A DNA stretch of 64,000 nt, taken from the NCBI GenBank assembly GCA_018826515.1, contig JAHKAM010000021.1, forward strand, positions 41,237 through 105,236. Reading direction: 5' to 3'. The notes below the pieces were generated by a model. It made no database searches. It had not been told where the DNA came from and saw only the letters and a list, made by a program, of their open reading frames with translations. Source of the DNA: Alphaproteobacteria bacterium (GTDB taxonomy: Bacteria; Pseudomonadota; Alphaproteobacteria; Caulobacterales; Caulobacteraceae). Shown here one piece after another: positions 33,397-42,445 of this stretch. The translations under genes and the position numbers were made by a program. Position 1 is the stretch's first letter. Every line of letters starts with the position of its first letter.

Positions 33397-33591
33397 TCAG
33401 CTGACCGGCTGCGCGTCCAGGACGCCCGGTACCGAAGCCGTCATATAGGCCTCGACCCCGCCGGGGCCGACCGAGGGCTGGCTCCACTGCTGGATCATTA
33501 TCCCCATGGCGGCGATCAGGCCCGCCATCAGCAGCGCCCACAGCGCCGTCTTCCGTTCCTGGGATGAAAAGACCCCGTTCGACCTACGCAT
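33397..33591 (-). CDS. Small single-TM protein (64 aa)
   Basis: MRRSNGVFSSQERKTALWALLMAGLIAAMGIMIQQWSQPSVGPGGVEAYMTASVPGVLDAQPVS. Confidence 0.5.
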   Translation of the reverse strand: MRRSNGVFSSQERKTALWALLMAGLIAAMGIMIQQWSQPSVGPGGVEAYMTASVPGVLDAQPVS

Positions 33592-33722
33592 CACAGCCCT
33601 CCAAAGCTGATCACGAAACGCAAGGTACGCAGCACTGTTCCTAGGCGAGGACGCTACACCCGGCGCCGTCTGATTCGCGTGGCAGGAGAGCCACACTCGC
33701 CGGTTTGGCGAGCGGCGTTCGG

Positions 33723-34502
33723 TCAGGATTCGATGATTTCGCGGGCGCGCCGGAACACGGCCTCGAACATTTCGGGGGTCAGCCGGCCGGTGTTCGTGTT
33801 GAGCCGGGAGCAGTGATAGCTGTTCAGGATCATATAGCCGCCCAGGGCCGCCTCGACGCCGTGGCCGGGGGGCGCCGCGGACCCCTTCAGGCCCATCGCC
33901 TTCAGCACATTGCGCCGCGACACGTCGCCGAGGGTGACGATGACCTTGAGCCGGGGCAGGGCGGCCAGCCGGGCGGTCAGGAAGGGTCGGCAGGTCGCCT
34001 CCTCGGCCGGCAGGGGCTTGTTGCCGGGCGGGGCGCAGCGGACGGCGTTGGTGATCATGCAGTCGACCAGCTGGAGCGAGTCGTCGGGCCGGGCCTCGTA
34101 GCGGCCCGTGGCGAAGCCCGTCTTCAGCAGGGTCTCGTAGAGGATCACCCCGGCGCCGTCGCCGGTGAAGGGCCGGCCGGTGCGGTTGGCCCCGGTGCGG
34201 CCGGGGGCGAGGCCCGCAACCAGCAGCCGGGCGTCCGGGTCGCCGAACGAGGGGGCGGGGCCGTTGAACCAGTCGGGATTCTGGCGCTGGTTCTCGCGCC
34301 GGTATTCGACCAGACGCGGGCACAGGGGACAGTCACGGGGCGGTTCGGGGGGGTGGGTCGGCAAGGCGGGCGAATCCTTCGGCGACAGGCGGGCGCGCGG
34401 GCCTTCATTGGTGTAATATGCGGGGATGGAAAAGCCCGGTCCGGAGAAGACGGCGGCGCGACCCGTCCCGTTCGCCGGGGCGGACGGGCTGGATGAGGCC
34501 AT
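33723..34502 (-). CDS. Family 5 (UdgB-type) uracil-DNA glycosylase; start uncertain
   Basis: DCPLCPRLVEYRRENQ, GLAPGRTGANRTGRPFTGDGAGVILYETL, SYHCSRLNTNTGRLT. Confidence 0.88.
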   Translation of the reverse strand: MASSSPSAPANGTGRAAVFSGPGFSIPAYYTNEGPRARLSPKDSPALPTHPPEPPRDCPLCPRLVEYRRENQRQNPDWFNGPAPSFGDPDARLLVAGLAPGRTGANRTGRPFTGDGAGVILYETLLKTGFATGRYEARPDDSLQLVDCMITNAVRCAPPGNKPLPAEEATCRPFLTARLAALPRLKVIVTLGDVSRRNVLKAMGLKGSAAPPGHGVEAALGGYMILNSYHCSRLNTNTGRLTPEMFEAVFRRAREIIES

Positions 34503-34983
34503 CGTCGTGGCCCTCGGCTGCAATGATGCGGGCGCCTGGCGCGACTGCCGCGAGGCGCTGGAGGCGGCGCTGGCGCGGTTCCGGGCCGAGGGGATCGATG
34601 TCGTCGCCCGCTCGTCCTGGTGGCGCTCGGCGGCCTGGCCCGACGCGGACGATCCGCCGTTTCTGAACGGAGTGGTGATCGTCCATACGGCGCACGGGCC
34701 GCACGAGCTGATGGCGGCGCTGGGACGGATCGAGGAGGCGTTCGGGCGTCAGCGCGGCGCGGCCAATGCCCCGCGGACGCTGGATCTGGACCTGATCGCC
34801 TATGGGCGGACGGCGGGCGATCTCGACGGTCTGATCCTGCCGCACCCGCGCGCGGCGGACCGGCTGTTCGTCATGGGCCCGCTGGCGGAGGTCGCGCCCG
34901 GGTGGGTGCATCCTTCGGGAGGGACCGCGAAGGCGCTGGCCGGCTCGGCCTCGATCGGGAAAGACGCGACTCCGCTACGGTGA
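34426..34983 (+). CDS. folK: 2-amino-4-hydroxy-6-hydroxymethyldihydropteridine pyrophosphokinase (start uncertain)
   Basis: IVVALGCNDAGAW, FLNGVVIVHTAHGPHELMAALGRIEEAFGRQRGAANAPRTLDLDLIAYG, LPHPRAADRLFVMGPLAEVAP. Confidence 0.92.
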   Translation: MEKPGPEKTAARPVPFAGADGLDEAIVVALGCNDAGAWRDCREALEAALARFRAEGIDVVARSSWWRSAAWPDADDPPFLNGVVIVHTAHGPHELMAALGRIEEAFGRQRGAANAPRTLDLDLIAYGRTAGDLDGLILPHPRAADRLFVMGPLAEVAPGWVHPSGGTAKALAGSASIGKDATPLR

Positions 34984-35067
34984 CGCCTCATTCCCGCCCA
35001 TGCGGCGTTGCACAATTGGGGCTGACCCTATAGTTTGTGCGGTTCTCCCCCGCGCCCGAGGATATTC

Positions 35068-35427
35068 ATGGCCCGCGTCACTGTCGAAGACTGCATCGAG
35101 AAGGTGCCGAACCGGTTCGGCCTGGTTCTGCTGGCGGGCAACCGCGCCCGCGCCATCGCCAATGGCGCGCCCCTGACTCTCGATCGGGATAACGACAAGA
35201 ACCCCGTCGTCGCCCTGCGCGAATTGGCCGACTCCACCGTCGCGCCGGAAGAGCTGCGCGAGACGGTCATCGTCGCCCTGCAACGCGTCGACGAGCGCAC
35301 CGAAGCCGAGGACGAGGCCGAGATCGTGGGCCTGCTGGCTGAACCCCAGCACATGAACATGGCCGAAGCCGAGCTGATCCGCGCGCTGCAAAGCGACCGC
35401 GACGGCGGGCAGGAGGAACGCTACTGA
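35068..35427 (+). CDS. rpoZ: DNA-directed RNA polymerase subunit omega
   Basis: [53 protein letters not shown]. Confidence 0.97.
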   Translation: MARVTVEDCIEKVPNRFGLVLLAGNRARAIANGAPLTLDRDNDKNPVVALRELADSTVAPEELRETVIVALQRVDERTEAEDEAEIVGLLAEPQHMNMAEAELIRALQSDRDGGQEERY

Positions 35428-35528
35428 CGGCGGAACCCGCCAACGGTATCACCATCCTGCCGGCGCGGCAGCCCGCGCCGTCGCCCGAACCCGCAAACCT
35501 CAATGACCCCGGCGGCCCGCGTCCCCAT

Positions 35529-37715
35529 GTGGACCCGGAGCCCCAGGCCCGCTCGCGGGTGCTGCGCCAGTTCGAACTGGTCGAGGCCGTGCGCGCCTAT
35601 GATCCGACCGCGGACGAGGCGCTGCTGAACCGCGCCTATGTCTATGCGATGAAAATGCACGGCTCGCAGCTGCGGGCCTCGGGCGATCCCTATTTCGCCC
35701 ATCCGATCCAGGTCGCCGGCATCCTGACCGACTACCGGCTCGATACCGCCACCATCGTCACCGCCCTGCTGCACGATGTGGTCGAGGACACCTCGGCCAC
35801 TCGCGATGACATCGCCGAACGCTTCGGCGAGGAGGTGGCCTCGCTGGTCGAGGGCGTGACCAAGCTGTCGCGCCTGGAGCTGCAGGCCGAGCACACCCGC
35901 CAGGCCGAGAACCTGCGCAAATTCATCCTCGCCATCTCCAAGGACGTCCGCGTCCTGCTGGTGAAGCTGGCTGACCGTCTGCACAACATGCGGACGCTGA
36001 AACATGTGAAGCCCGAGAAGCGCGAGCGCATCAGCCGCGAGACGCTGGAGGTCTATGCGCCGCTGGGCCGGTCGATCGGCATCCATTCGATCGCCTCCGA
36101 GCTGGAAGAGCTGGCGTTCGAGCATCTGAACCCCACCGCCCGCACCGCCATCGAGCGGCGGCTGGAGGCGTTGAAGCTGGAGCATGGCCGCGCCATCGAC
36201 GGCGTCTCCCGCGAGGTCGAGCGGGTGCTGGAAGAGGCCGGCGTCCACGCCCAGGTCTTCGGCCGGCAGAAGACGCCCTATTCGATCTGGCGCAAGCTGC
36301 AGCGCAAGTCGGTGGGCTTTTCATCGCTGTCTGACATCTACGGCTTCCGGGTCATCGTCGAGGCCGAGGATGACTGCTACCGCGCCCTGGGCGTCATCCA
36401 CCGCGCTTGGCCGATGGTGCCCGAGCGGTTCAAGGACTTCATCTCGACGCCCAAGTCGAACAACTACCGCTCCTTGCACACGACCGTGGTCGGGCCGTCG
36501 GGCCTGCGCATCGAGATGCAGATCCGCACCGAGCCGATGGACCGGGTCGCCGAGGACGGAGTGGCCGCGCACTGGGCCTACAAGAACAAGTCCTATGGCT
36601 TCGACAAGGAGGCCATGGAGCAGGACGGCGGTCGCGATCCGCTGCAGAACCTGCGCCACCTGGTGCAGGTCATCGAGCACGGCGAGGGCGGCGAGGACTG
36701 GGTCGAACACGCCAAGCTGGAGATGTATCTCGAGCAGGTCTTCGTGTTCACGCCCAAGGGGTCGCTGATCACCCTGCCGCGCGGGGGCATGGCGCTGGAC
36801 TTCGCCTACGCCGTCCACACCGAGGTCGGCGACACCGCCGTGGGAGTCAAGATCAACGGCGAGCTCAAGCCGATGCGGACCCAGCTGCAGAACGGCGACG
36901 TGGTCGAGATCGTGCGCGGGGCCAAACGGGAAATCCCGGTAGACTGGCGTTCCCTGACCATCACGGGCCGGGCGCGATCGGCCATCCGGCGGCACATCCG
37001 CACCTCTGAACGCGGCGAGTTCCAGAAGCTGGGCCGGGCGACGCTCGAGCAGACCCTGTCGCGCGCCGGCAAGACGCTGGCCGAGGTGTCGCTGAAGGCC
37101 ATGCTGGAGACCTTCGCCTTCGCCTCCGAGGACGACCTGTACGAGGCCATCGGCCGCGGCCGGGTGTCAGCCGCCAAGGTCGGCGAGACCCTGTTCCCGG
37201 CGCTGAAGGGACGGCTCAAGGCCGGACCGGACCGCAAGCGGATCGACGATGAACAGGCGCGGCTGTTCGTGCGCGGCGGCGGACTGACGCCGGGGATCAG
37301 CGTCCATTTCGGCCATTGCTGCTCGCCGGTGCCCGGCGACCGGATCGTCGGCATCCTCGAGCCCGAGGCGGGACTGACGGTGCACACCATCGACTGCCAG
37401 CAGCTGGCCGAATTCGCCGACGACGATTCGGTCTGGCAGGACCTGCAGTGGACGCCCCAGGCCGAGCAGGGCGCGGTCGCCGCGGCCCGCGTCCGCGCCA
37501 CGATCAAGAACGCGCCCGGCGTGCTGGGCCAGGTGGCCACCATTATCGGCGAGGCCGGCGGCAACATCCTGAACCTGGTCATGACCCACCGGCAGCAGGA
37601 CTTCTTCGACGTCGACATCGATGTGGAGGTCGAGGACGCCAAACACGCCACCGCCATCATGGCGGCGCTGCGCACCAATCCGTCGGTCGATACGGTCGAA
37701 CGGGCGCGGGGGTGA
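35529..37715 (+). CDS. Bifunctional (p)ppGpp synthetase/hydrolase, RelA/SpoT homolog
   Basis: HPIQVAGILTDYRLDTATIVTALLHDVVEDT (HD), synthetase YGFRVIVEAEDDCYRALG, TGS and ACT C-terminal domains. Confidence 0.97.
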   Translation: MDPEPQARSRVLRQFELVEAVRAYDPTADEALLNRAYVYAMKMHGSQLRASGDPYFAHPIQVAGILTDYRLDTATIVTALLHDVVEDTSATRDDIAERFGEEVASLVEGVTKLSRLELQAEHTRQAENLRKFILAISKDVRVLLVKLADRLHNMRTLKHVKPEKRERISRETLEVYAPLGRSIGIHSIASELEELAFEHLNPTARTAIERRLEALKLEHGRAIDGVSREVERVLEEAGVHAQVFGRQKTPYSIWRKLQRKSVGFSSLSDIYGFRVIVEAEDDCYRALGVIHRAWPMVPERFKDFISTPKSNNYRSLHTTVVGPSGLRIEMQIRTEPMDRVAEDGVAAHWAYKNKSYGFDKEAMEQDGGRDPLQNLRHLVQVIEHGEGGEDWVEHAKLEMYLEQVFVFTPKGSLITLPRGGMALDFAYAVHTEVGDTAVGVKINGELKPMRTQLQNGDVVEIVRGAKREIPVDWRSLTITGRARSAIRRHIRTSERGEFQKLGRATLEQTLSRAGKTLAEVSLKAMLETFAFASEDDLYEAIGRGRVSAAKVGETLFPALKGRLKAGPDRKRIDDEQARLFVRGGGLTPGISVHFGHCCSPVPGDRIVGILEPEAGLTVHTIDCQQLAEFADDDSVWQDLQWTPQAEQGAVAAARVRATIKNAPGVLGQVATIIGEAGGNILNLVMTHRQQDFFDVDIDVEVEDAKHATAIMAALRTNPSVDTVERARG

Positions 37716-38491
37716 CCGACCCGGAGGTCGTAAGGCTGAACGCCGCCCAGATGGCCTCGCCGTCCTACCGGCTGGCCGCCCTCGATCCGGACTTCCTGCT
37801 CAGCGACCCGATGCGTGGCGTGCGCTTCATGATGGAGTACGCCAAGGCCGAGAGCGCCCTGCGCGCATGGGGCGTCCGCTCCACCATCGTCGTGTTCGGC
37901 AGCGCCCGGGTCGGCGAGGACGGGGAGGGACAGCACGGCCGCTGGTACGCCGAGGCGCGGGCGTTCGGCCGACTGGCGTCGGAACGCGGTGGAGCCATGC
38001 AGGCGGCCGACGGCCGGCCGCGCGACAATGTCATCACCACCGGCGGCGGCCCGGGAATCATGGGGGCGGCCAACCGCGGCGCCCATGACGTCGGGGCGCC
38101 GTCGATCGGGTTCAATATCACCCTGCCGCAAGAGCAGGAGCCCAACCCCTGGTCGACACCGGAACTGACCTTCCGCTTTCACTATTTCGCCATGCGCAAA
38201 ATGCACCTGGCGATGCGGGCCAACGCCCTGGTGGTCTTCCCGGGCGGCTTCGGCACCTTCGATGAACTGTTCGAGCTTCTGACCCTCCGGCAGACAGACA
38301 AGTCGCCGCCGATACCGATCATCCTGTTCGACGAGGCCTACTGGCGATCTGTGATCAATTTCGACGTCCTGATCGAACACGGCATGATCGCCGCGGGAGA
38401 CGTCCGGCTGTTCCGCTATGCGGAGGATGCCGAGGGCATCTGGCGGAGCCTGCTGGGTTGCGGCCTGAAACCGGGCGAGAGCATAGAATGA
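37712..38491 (+). CDS. LOG-family protein (TIGR00730-like)
   Basis: TGGGPGIMGAANRGA; FPGGFGTFDELFELLTLRQT; GTGA overlap with rsh. Confidence 0.92.
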   Translation: MTDPEVVRLNAAQMASPSYRLAALDPDFLLSDPMRGVRFMMEYAKAESALRAWGVRSTIVVFGSARVGEDGEGQHGRWYAEARAFGRLASERGGAMQAADGRPRDNVITTGGGPGIMGAANRGAHDVGAPSIGFNITLPQEQEPNPWSTPELTFRFHYFAMRKMHLAMRANALVVFPGGFGTFDELFELLTLRQTDKSPPIPIILFDEAYWRSVINFDVLIEHGMIAAGDVRLFRYAEDAEGIWRSLLGCGLKPGESIE

Positions 38492-38539
38492 CGCAGCCCG
38501 CCCGCTTCTGTTGCGAGCGCGGCTGAGCTAGACAGCGTC

Positions 38540-39127
38540 ATGACCTCTGACGACGTTCTCGACGAATTCCGCGGCGCCGGCGCCCTGCGCGAAGGCCATT
38601 TCGTACTGTCCTCGGGGCTGCACAGTCCCGTCTTCCTGCAAAAGAACCTGGTGTTCATGGACGCGGCCCGCTGCGCCCGCCTGTGCAAGGCGCTGGCGGA
38701 GAAGATCACGGCGGCGGTGGGCCCCGTCGATGTGGCGATCTCGCCCGCCGTCGGCGGCATCATTCCCGGCTATGAAACGGCCCGCTGGCTGGGCGTCCCC
38801 TCCATGTATGTCGAGCGCGAGGGCGGGGTCTTCAAACTGCGCCGCGGCTTCCATGTCGAGCCCGGGCAGAAGGTCGTCATGGTCGAGGACATCGTCACCA
38901 CGGGTCTGAGTTCGCGTGAATGCATCGCGGCCATCGAGGCGGCGGGCGGAACGGTCGTGGCGGCGGCCTGTATCGTCGACCGCTCGGGCGGACGCGCCGA
39001 CGTCGGCGTGCCGCTGGTGGCGCTGGCGACTCTCGATGTCCCCGCATACGCCGCCGACGCCCTGCCGCCCGAACTGGCGGTCCTGCCGGTCGAGGATCCC
39101 GGCAGCCGGCGACTGGCGCAGGCCTGA
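38540..39127 (+). CDS. pyrE: Orotate phosphoribosyltransferase
   Basis: [45 protein letters not shown]. Confidence 0.95.
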   Translation: MTSDDVLDEFRGAGALREGHFVLSSGLHSPVFLQKNLVFMDAARCARLCKALAEKITAAVGPVDVAISPAVGGIIPGYETARWLGVPSMYVEREGGVFKLRRGFHVEPGQKVVMVEDIVTTGLSSRECIAAIEAAGGTVVAAACIVDRSGGRADVGVPLVALATLDVPAYAADALPPELAVLPVEDPGSRRLAQA

Positions 39128-39130
39128 GCG

Positions 39131-39916
39131 ATGGATGAGCGAGCTCGACACCCCTCCCGCCTGAGACTGGGGGTCAACATCGACCATGTCGCGACCGTGC
39201 GGAACGCGCGGGGCGGGCAGTACCCTGATCCGGTGCGCGCGGCGGAGGAGGCCCTTGCCGCCGGCGCCGACGGGATCACCGCCCACCTCCGAGAGGACCG
39301 CCGCCACATCTCGGACGCTGACATCGACAGCCTGTCCAGCCTGCTGCGCGATGAGTCGCGGCCGTTGAATCTGGAGATGGCCGTGACCCAGGAGATGCTG
39401 GCCATCGCCCTCCATCACCGCCCACACGCCGTCTGCCTCGTGCCCGAAAAGCGGGAAGAGCGGACAACCGAGGGCGGACTCGACGTCGTCGGCGGCCACA
39501 ACTGGATCACCCCCTTCGTCGGCAAGCTGAACGAGGCAGGATCGCGCGTGTCCCTGTTCATCGGGTCCGACCCGAACCAGATCGACGCCGCCCACCGCAC
39601 CGGCGCGGCCGTGGTAGAACTGCACACAGGCGCCTATTGCGACGCCGTGCGCGAAGGCCGGGATGAAGAGGCCGAAACCGAGCTCGCCGCCCTGCGGGTC
39701 GGGGCCGCCCGCGCCGCCGCCCTCGGGCTGGAGGTCCACGCGGGTCACGGAATCGACTATGAAACCGTGCAGCCGATCGCCGCCATTCCCCAGGTCGCGG
39801 AACTGAACATCGGGCATTTCCTGATCGGGGAGGCGATATTCGTCGGTCTGGGCCCGGCGATCGCCCGGATGCGGGCCCTGATGGACGAGGCCCGGTCCAT
39901 GGACCCCGCTTCGTGA
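39131..39916 (+). CDS. pdxJ: Pyridoxine 5'-phosphate synthase
   Basis: [49 protein letters not shown]. Confidence 0.97.
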   Translation: MDERARHPSRLRLGVNIDHVATVRNARGGQYPDPVRAAEEALAAGADGITAHLREDRRHISDADIDSLSSLLRDESRPLNLEMAVTQEMLAIALHHRPHAVCLVPEKREERTTEGGLDVVGGHNWITPFVGKLNEAGSRVSLFIGSDPNQIDAAHRTGAAVVELHTGAYCDAVREGRDEEAETELAALRVGAARAAALGLEVHAGHGIDYETVQPIAAIPQVAELNIGHFLIGEAIFVGLGPAIARMRALMDEARSMDPAS

Positions 39917-40314
39917 TCATCGGCGTCGGCGCTGACCTGTGCGACATCCGGCGGATCGAGACTTCGCTCGAGAGGTTCGGCGACCGGTTCAAACAGCGTT
40001 GCTTCACCGAGGTCGAACGCGCCCGGTCCGACCGGAAACCCGACGCGGCCTGGAGCTACGCCAAGCGGTTCGCGGCCAAGGAAGCCTGCGCCAAAGCCCT
40101 GGGCACCGGCATGCGCCGGGACGTCTACTGGCGCGACATGGGGGTGGTGAACCTGCGCTCGGGCCAGCCCACCCTGGCCCTGACCGGACACGCCGCCGAA
40201 CATCTGGCGCGGCTGACACCACAGGGTCACGAAGCCCGGATACATCTGACGCTCAGTGACGAGCATCCCTACGCGCTCGCCTTCGTGGTGATCGAAGCCT
40301 TGCCGATGGCTTAA
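39913..40314 (+). CDS. acpS: Holo-[acyl-carrier-protein] synthase
   Basis: [52 protein letters not shown]. Confidence 0.96.
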   Translation: MIIGVGADLCDIRRIETSLERFGDRFKQRCFTEVERARSDRKPDAAWSYAKRFAAKEACAKALGTGMRRDVYWRDMGVVNLRSGQPTLALTGHAAEHLARLTPQGHEARIHLTLSDEHPYALAFVVIEALPMA

Positions 40315-40373
40315 TCACGTTATACCGATTTCGCCGCAAAGACCGCGGACAGCGGCTGGGGGACAGAGTCACA

Positions 40374-41729
40374 ATGAGCGACGAGCACAAGCCGCACGAC
40401 GACCACGGCCATGGTCACAGCCATGACGACCATGGGCATGACGCCCACGGCCACGCCGCCCCGGCGGCCCACGGCCATGACGATCACGGGCATGATGAGG
40501 CTCACGCCCCCGCTGAAGCCCATGGCCATGACGACCACGGCCACGACGCGCCCGCCGCGCACGGTGCTGACGACCACGGCCATGCCGAGGCTCACGCTCC
40601 TGCTGAAGCTCATGGCCAAGACGATCACGGCCACGCCGCTCCGGCGGCGCACGGTCACGACGACCACGGCCATGCTGAGGCGCACGCGCCCGCCGAGTCC
40701 CATGGCCACGACGATCACGGCCACGCCGCTCCGGCGGCGCACGGTCACGAGGAGCCCGCCCATGCCGAGGCGCACGCGCCCGCAGAAGCCCATGGCCACG
40801 ACGATCATGGCCACGCCGCGCCGGCCGCGGCCGCGGCTGCGGCCGTAGCCGCGACGGGCGCAGTCGCCGCGGCCGCCAAGCCGCCGGTCTGGAGCGACTC
40901 GGGCGACGCGCCCTTCGAGGATGTCGATACGACCCCGGTCTACGCCCGCGGTTCGGGCGGCAAGAAGCGCAAGTCCGGCGGCGGTTCCAGCAGCGAGGGC
41001 ATGGAGATCTTCAAGACGATCTTCTTCGCCCTGCTGATCGCCCTGGTGCTGCGCGTCGTCCTGTTCCAGCCCTTCACCATCCCGTCGGCCTCGATGGAGC
41101 CGAACCTCTATGAGGGCGACTACATCGTCGTTTCGAAATGGAGCTACGGCTATTCGAAACACTCGATCCCGTTCAGCCCGCCGATCTTCAACGGCCGCAT
41201 CATGCTGCCGATGGTCAGTCATGAACCGCAGCGCGGCGACGTCGTCGTGTTCAAACTGCCGCGCGACAACGAGACGGACTATATCAAGCGCCTGATCGGC
41301 CTGCCGGGCGACCGCATCCAGATGATCGACAATGTGCTGTTCATCAACGGCACGGCGGTCCGCAATGTCGAGATGAGCCGCCAGGACGTGCAGAACCTGT
41401 ACGGAACCCAGACCGTCATCCAGCAGCGCGAGACCCTGCCGGAAGGTCGCGAGATCAACATCCAGGACTGGGGTCCCGGGAATATCTCGGACAACACCCC
41501 CGTGTTCGAGGTCCCCGCCGGCCACTACTTCATGATCGGCGACAACCGCGACAATTCGCAGGACAGCCGCTACGACGAGTCCGCTGGCGTGGGCTATGTC
41601 CCGGCCGAGAATCTGATCGGCAAGGCCGAGATCATCCTGTTCTCGTGGGAGGCCGGCGCCTCGCTGTGGAACCCGATCAGCTGGTTCTCGAAGATCCGTC
41701 CGAGCCGGTTCTTCACCGTTCTCGACTGA
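40374..41729 (+). CDS. lepB: Signal peptidase I with His-rich repetitive N-terminal extension
   Basis: Catalytic FTIPSASMEPNLYEGDYIVV (Ser codon 41091-41093), DYIKRLIGLPGDRI (Lys codon 41286-41288), GDNRDNSQDSRY; ~150-aa His/Asp/Ala-rich N-terminus precedes the TM anchor. Confidence 0.95.
   Translation: MSDEHKPHDDHGHGHSHDDHGHDAHGHAAPAAHGHDDHGHDEAHAPAEAHGHDDHGHDAPAAHGADDHGHAEAHAPAEAHGQDDHGHAAPAAHGHDDHGHAEAHAPAESHGHDDHGHAAPAAHGHEEPAHAEAHAPAEAHGHDDHGHAAPAAAAAAAVAATGAVAAAAKPPVWSDSGDAPFEDVDTTPVYARGSGGKKRKSGGGSSSEGMEIFKTIFFALLIALVLRVVLFQPFTIPSASMEPNLYEGDYIVVSKWSYGYSKHSIPFSPPIFNGRIMLPMVSHEPQRGDVVVFKLPRDNETDYIKRLIGLPGDRIQMIDNVLFINGTAVRNVEMSRQDVQNLYGTQTVIQQRETLPEGREINIQDWGPGNISDNTPVFEVPAGHYFMIGDNRDNSQDSRYDESAGVGYVPAENLIGKAEIILFSWEAGASLWNPISWFSKIRPSRFFTVLD
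40470..40829 (+). repeat. Four in-frame 90-bp tandem repeats inside lepB
   Basis: Unit consensus HGHDDHGHAEAHAPAEA+HGHDDHGHAAPAA (30 aa) at 40470, 40560, 40650 and 40740. Confidence 0.95.
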
Positions 41730-42445
41730 TGGCTGACAGACGGGCCGAGGCTGTTCAGGCGCTGCGGCGCCGCCTCGGCCACGACTTCAGGGATCCGGCA
41801 TTGCTGGACCTGGCCCTGACCCACGCCAGCGTGGGGGAGGGGGCCGAGCGCGACGCGCGGGGCCGGCCATTCGCCGACAACCAGCGGCTGGAGTTCCTCG
41901 GCGACCGGGTGCTCGGCCTTCTGGTCGCCGATCGCCTTGTGCGCGACTTCCCGGGATCCAACGAGGGCGAGATGTCCTCACGGCTCCATGCCCTCGTCGA
42001 CAAGGCCGCCTGCGCCCGGGTGGCGGAGGCCCTGGGGGTCGGCGACGCCCTGCGGCTTTCGCCGGGCGAAAGCAAACAGGGCGGGCGGCGCCGCGAGGGC
42101 GTGCTGGGGGACGCCATGGAGGCGCTGCTGGCGGCGGTGTGGCTGGACGGCGGCTTCGAGGCGGTCCGCGCGGTCTTCGACCGGGCCTGGTCGGACGAGC
42201 TGTCGGCGCCGCCGGAAAAATCCGTGACCAATCCGAAATCGGCCTTGCAGGAATGGGCCCTGGCCCACGGAAAGCCCCTGCCGGCCTACCGGATCGTCGA
42301 GCGCAAGGGCTCGGATCATGCCCCGACTTTCACCGTCGAAGCCAGCATCGAGGGATATCCGCCCTTGACCGCGCAAGGGCGTTCGCGTCAGGACGCGGAG
42401 AAGGCGGCCGCGATCGGCCTGCTGCAGCGTGAAGGCGTGATTTGA
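41729..42445 (+). CDS. rnc: Ribonuclease III
   Basis: LRRRLGHDFRDPALLDLALTHAS; NQRLEFLGDRVLGLLVAD; dsRBD at C-terminus. Confidence 0.96.
   Translation: MADRRAEAVQALRRRLGHDFRDPALLDLALTHASVGEGAERDARGRPFADNQRLEFLGDRVLGLLVADRLVRDFPGSNEGEMSSRLHALVDKAACARVAEALGVGDALRLSPGESKQGGRRREGVLGDAMEALLAAVWLDGGFEAVRAVFDRAWSDELSAPPEKSVTNPKSALQEWALAHGKPLPAYRIVERKGSDHAPTFTVEASIEGYPPLTAQGRSRQDAEKAAAIGLLQREGVI

Noticed and set aside
40470-40829. CRISPR-like array
   Set aside because: Contiguous 90-bp in-frame units with no unique spacers; it is a coding minisatellite.
40411-40848. 145-aa Thr/Met/Ala-rich ORF in an alternative frame over the lepB repeats
   Set aside because: Shifted-frame translation of the 90-bp tandem repeat; lepB frame is certain from the downstream catalytic domain.
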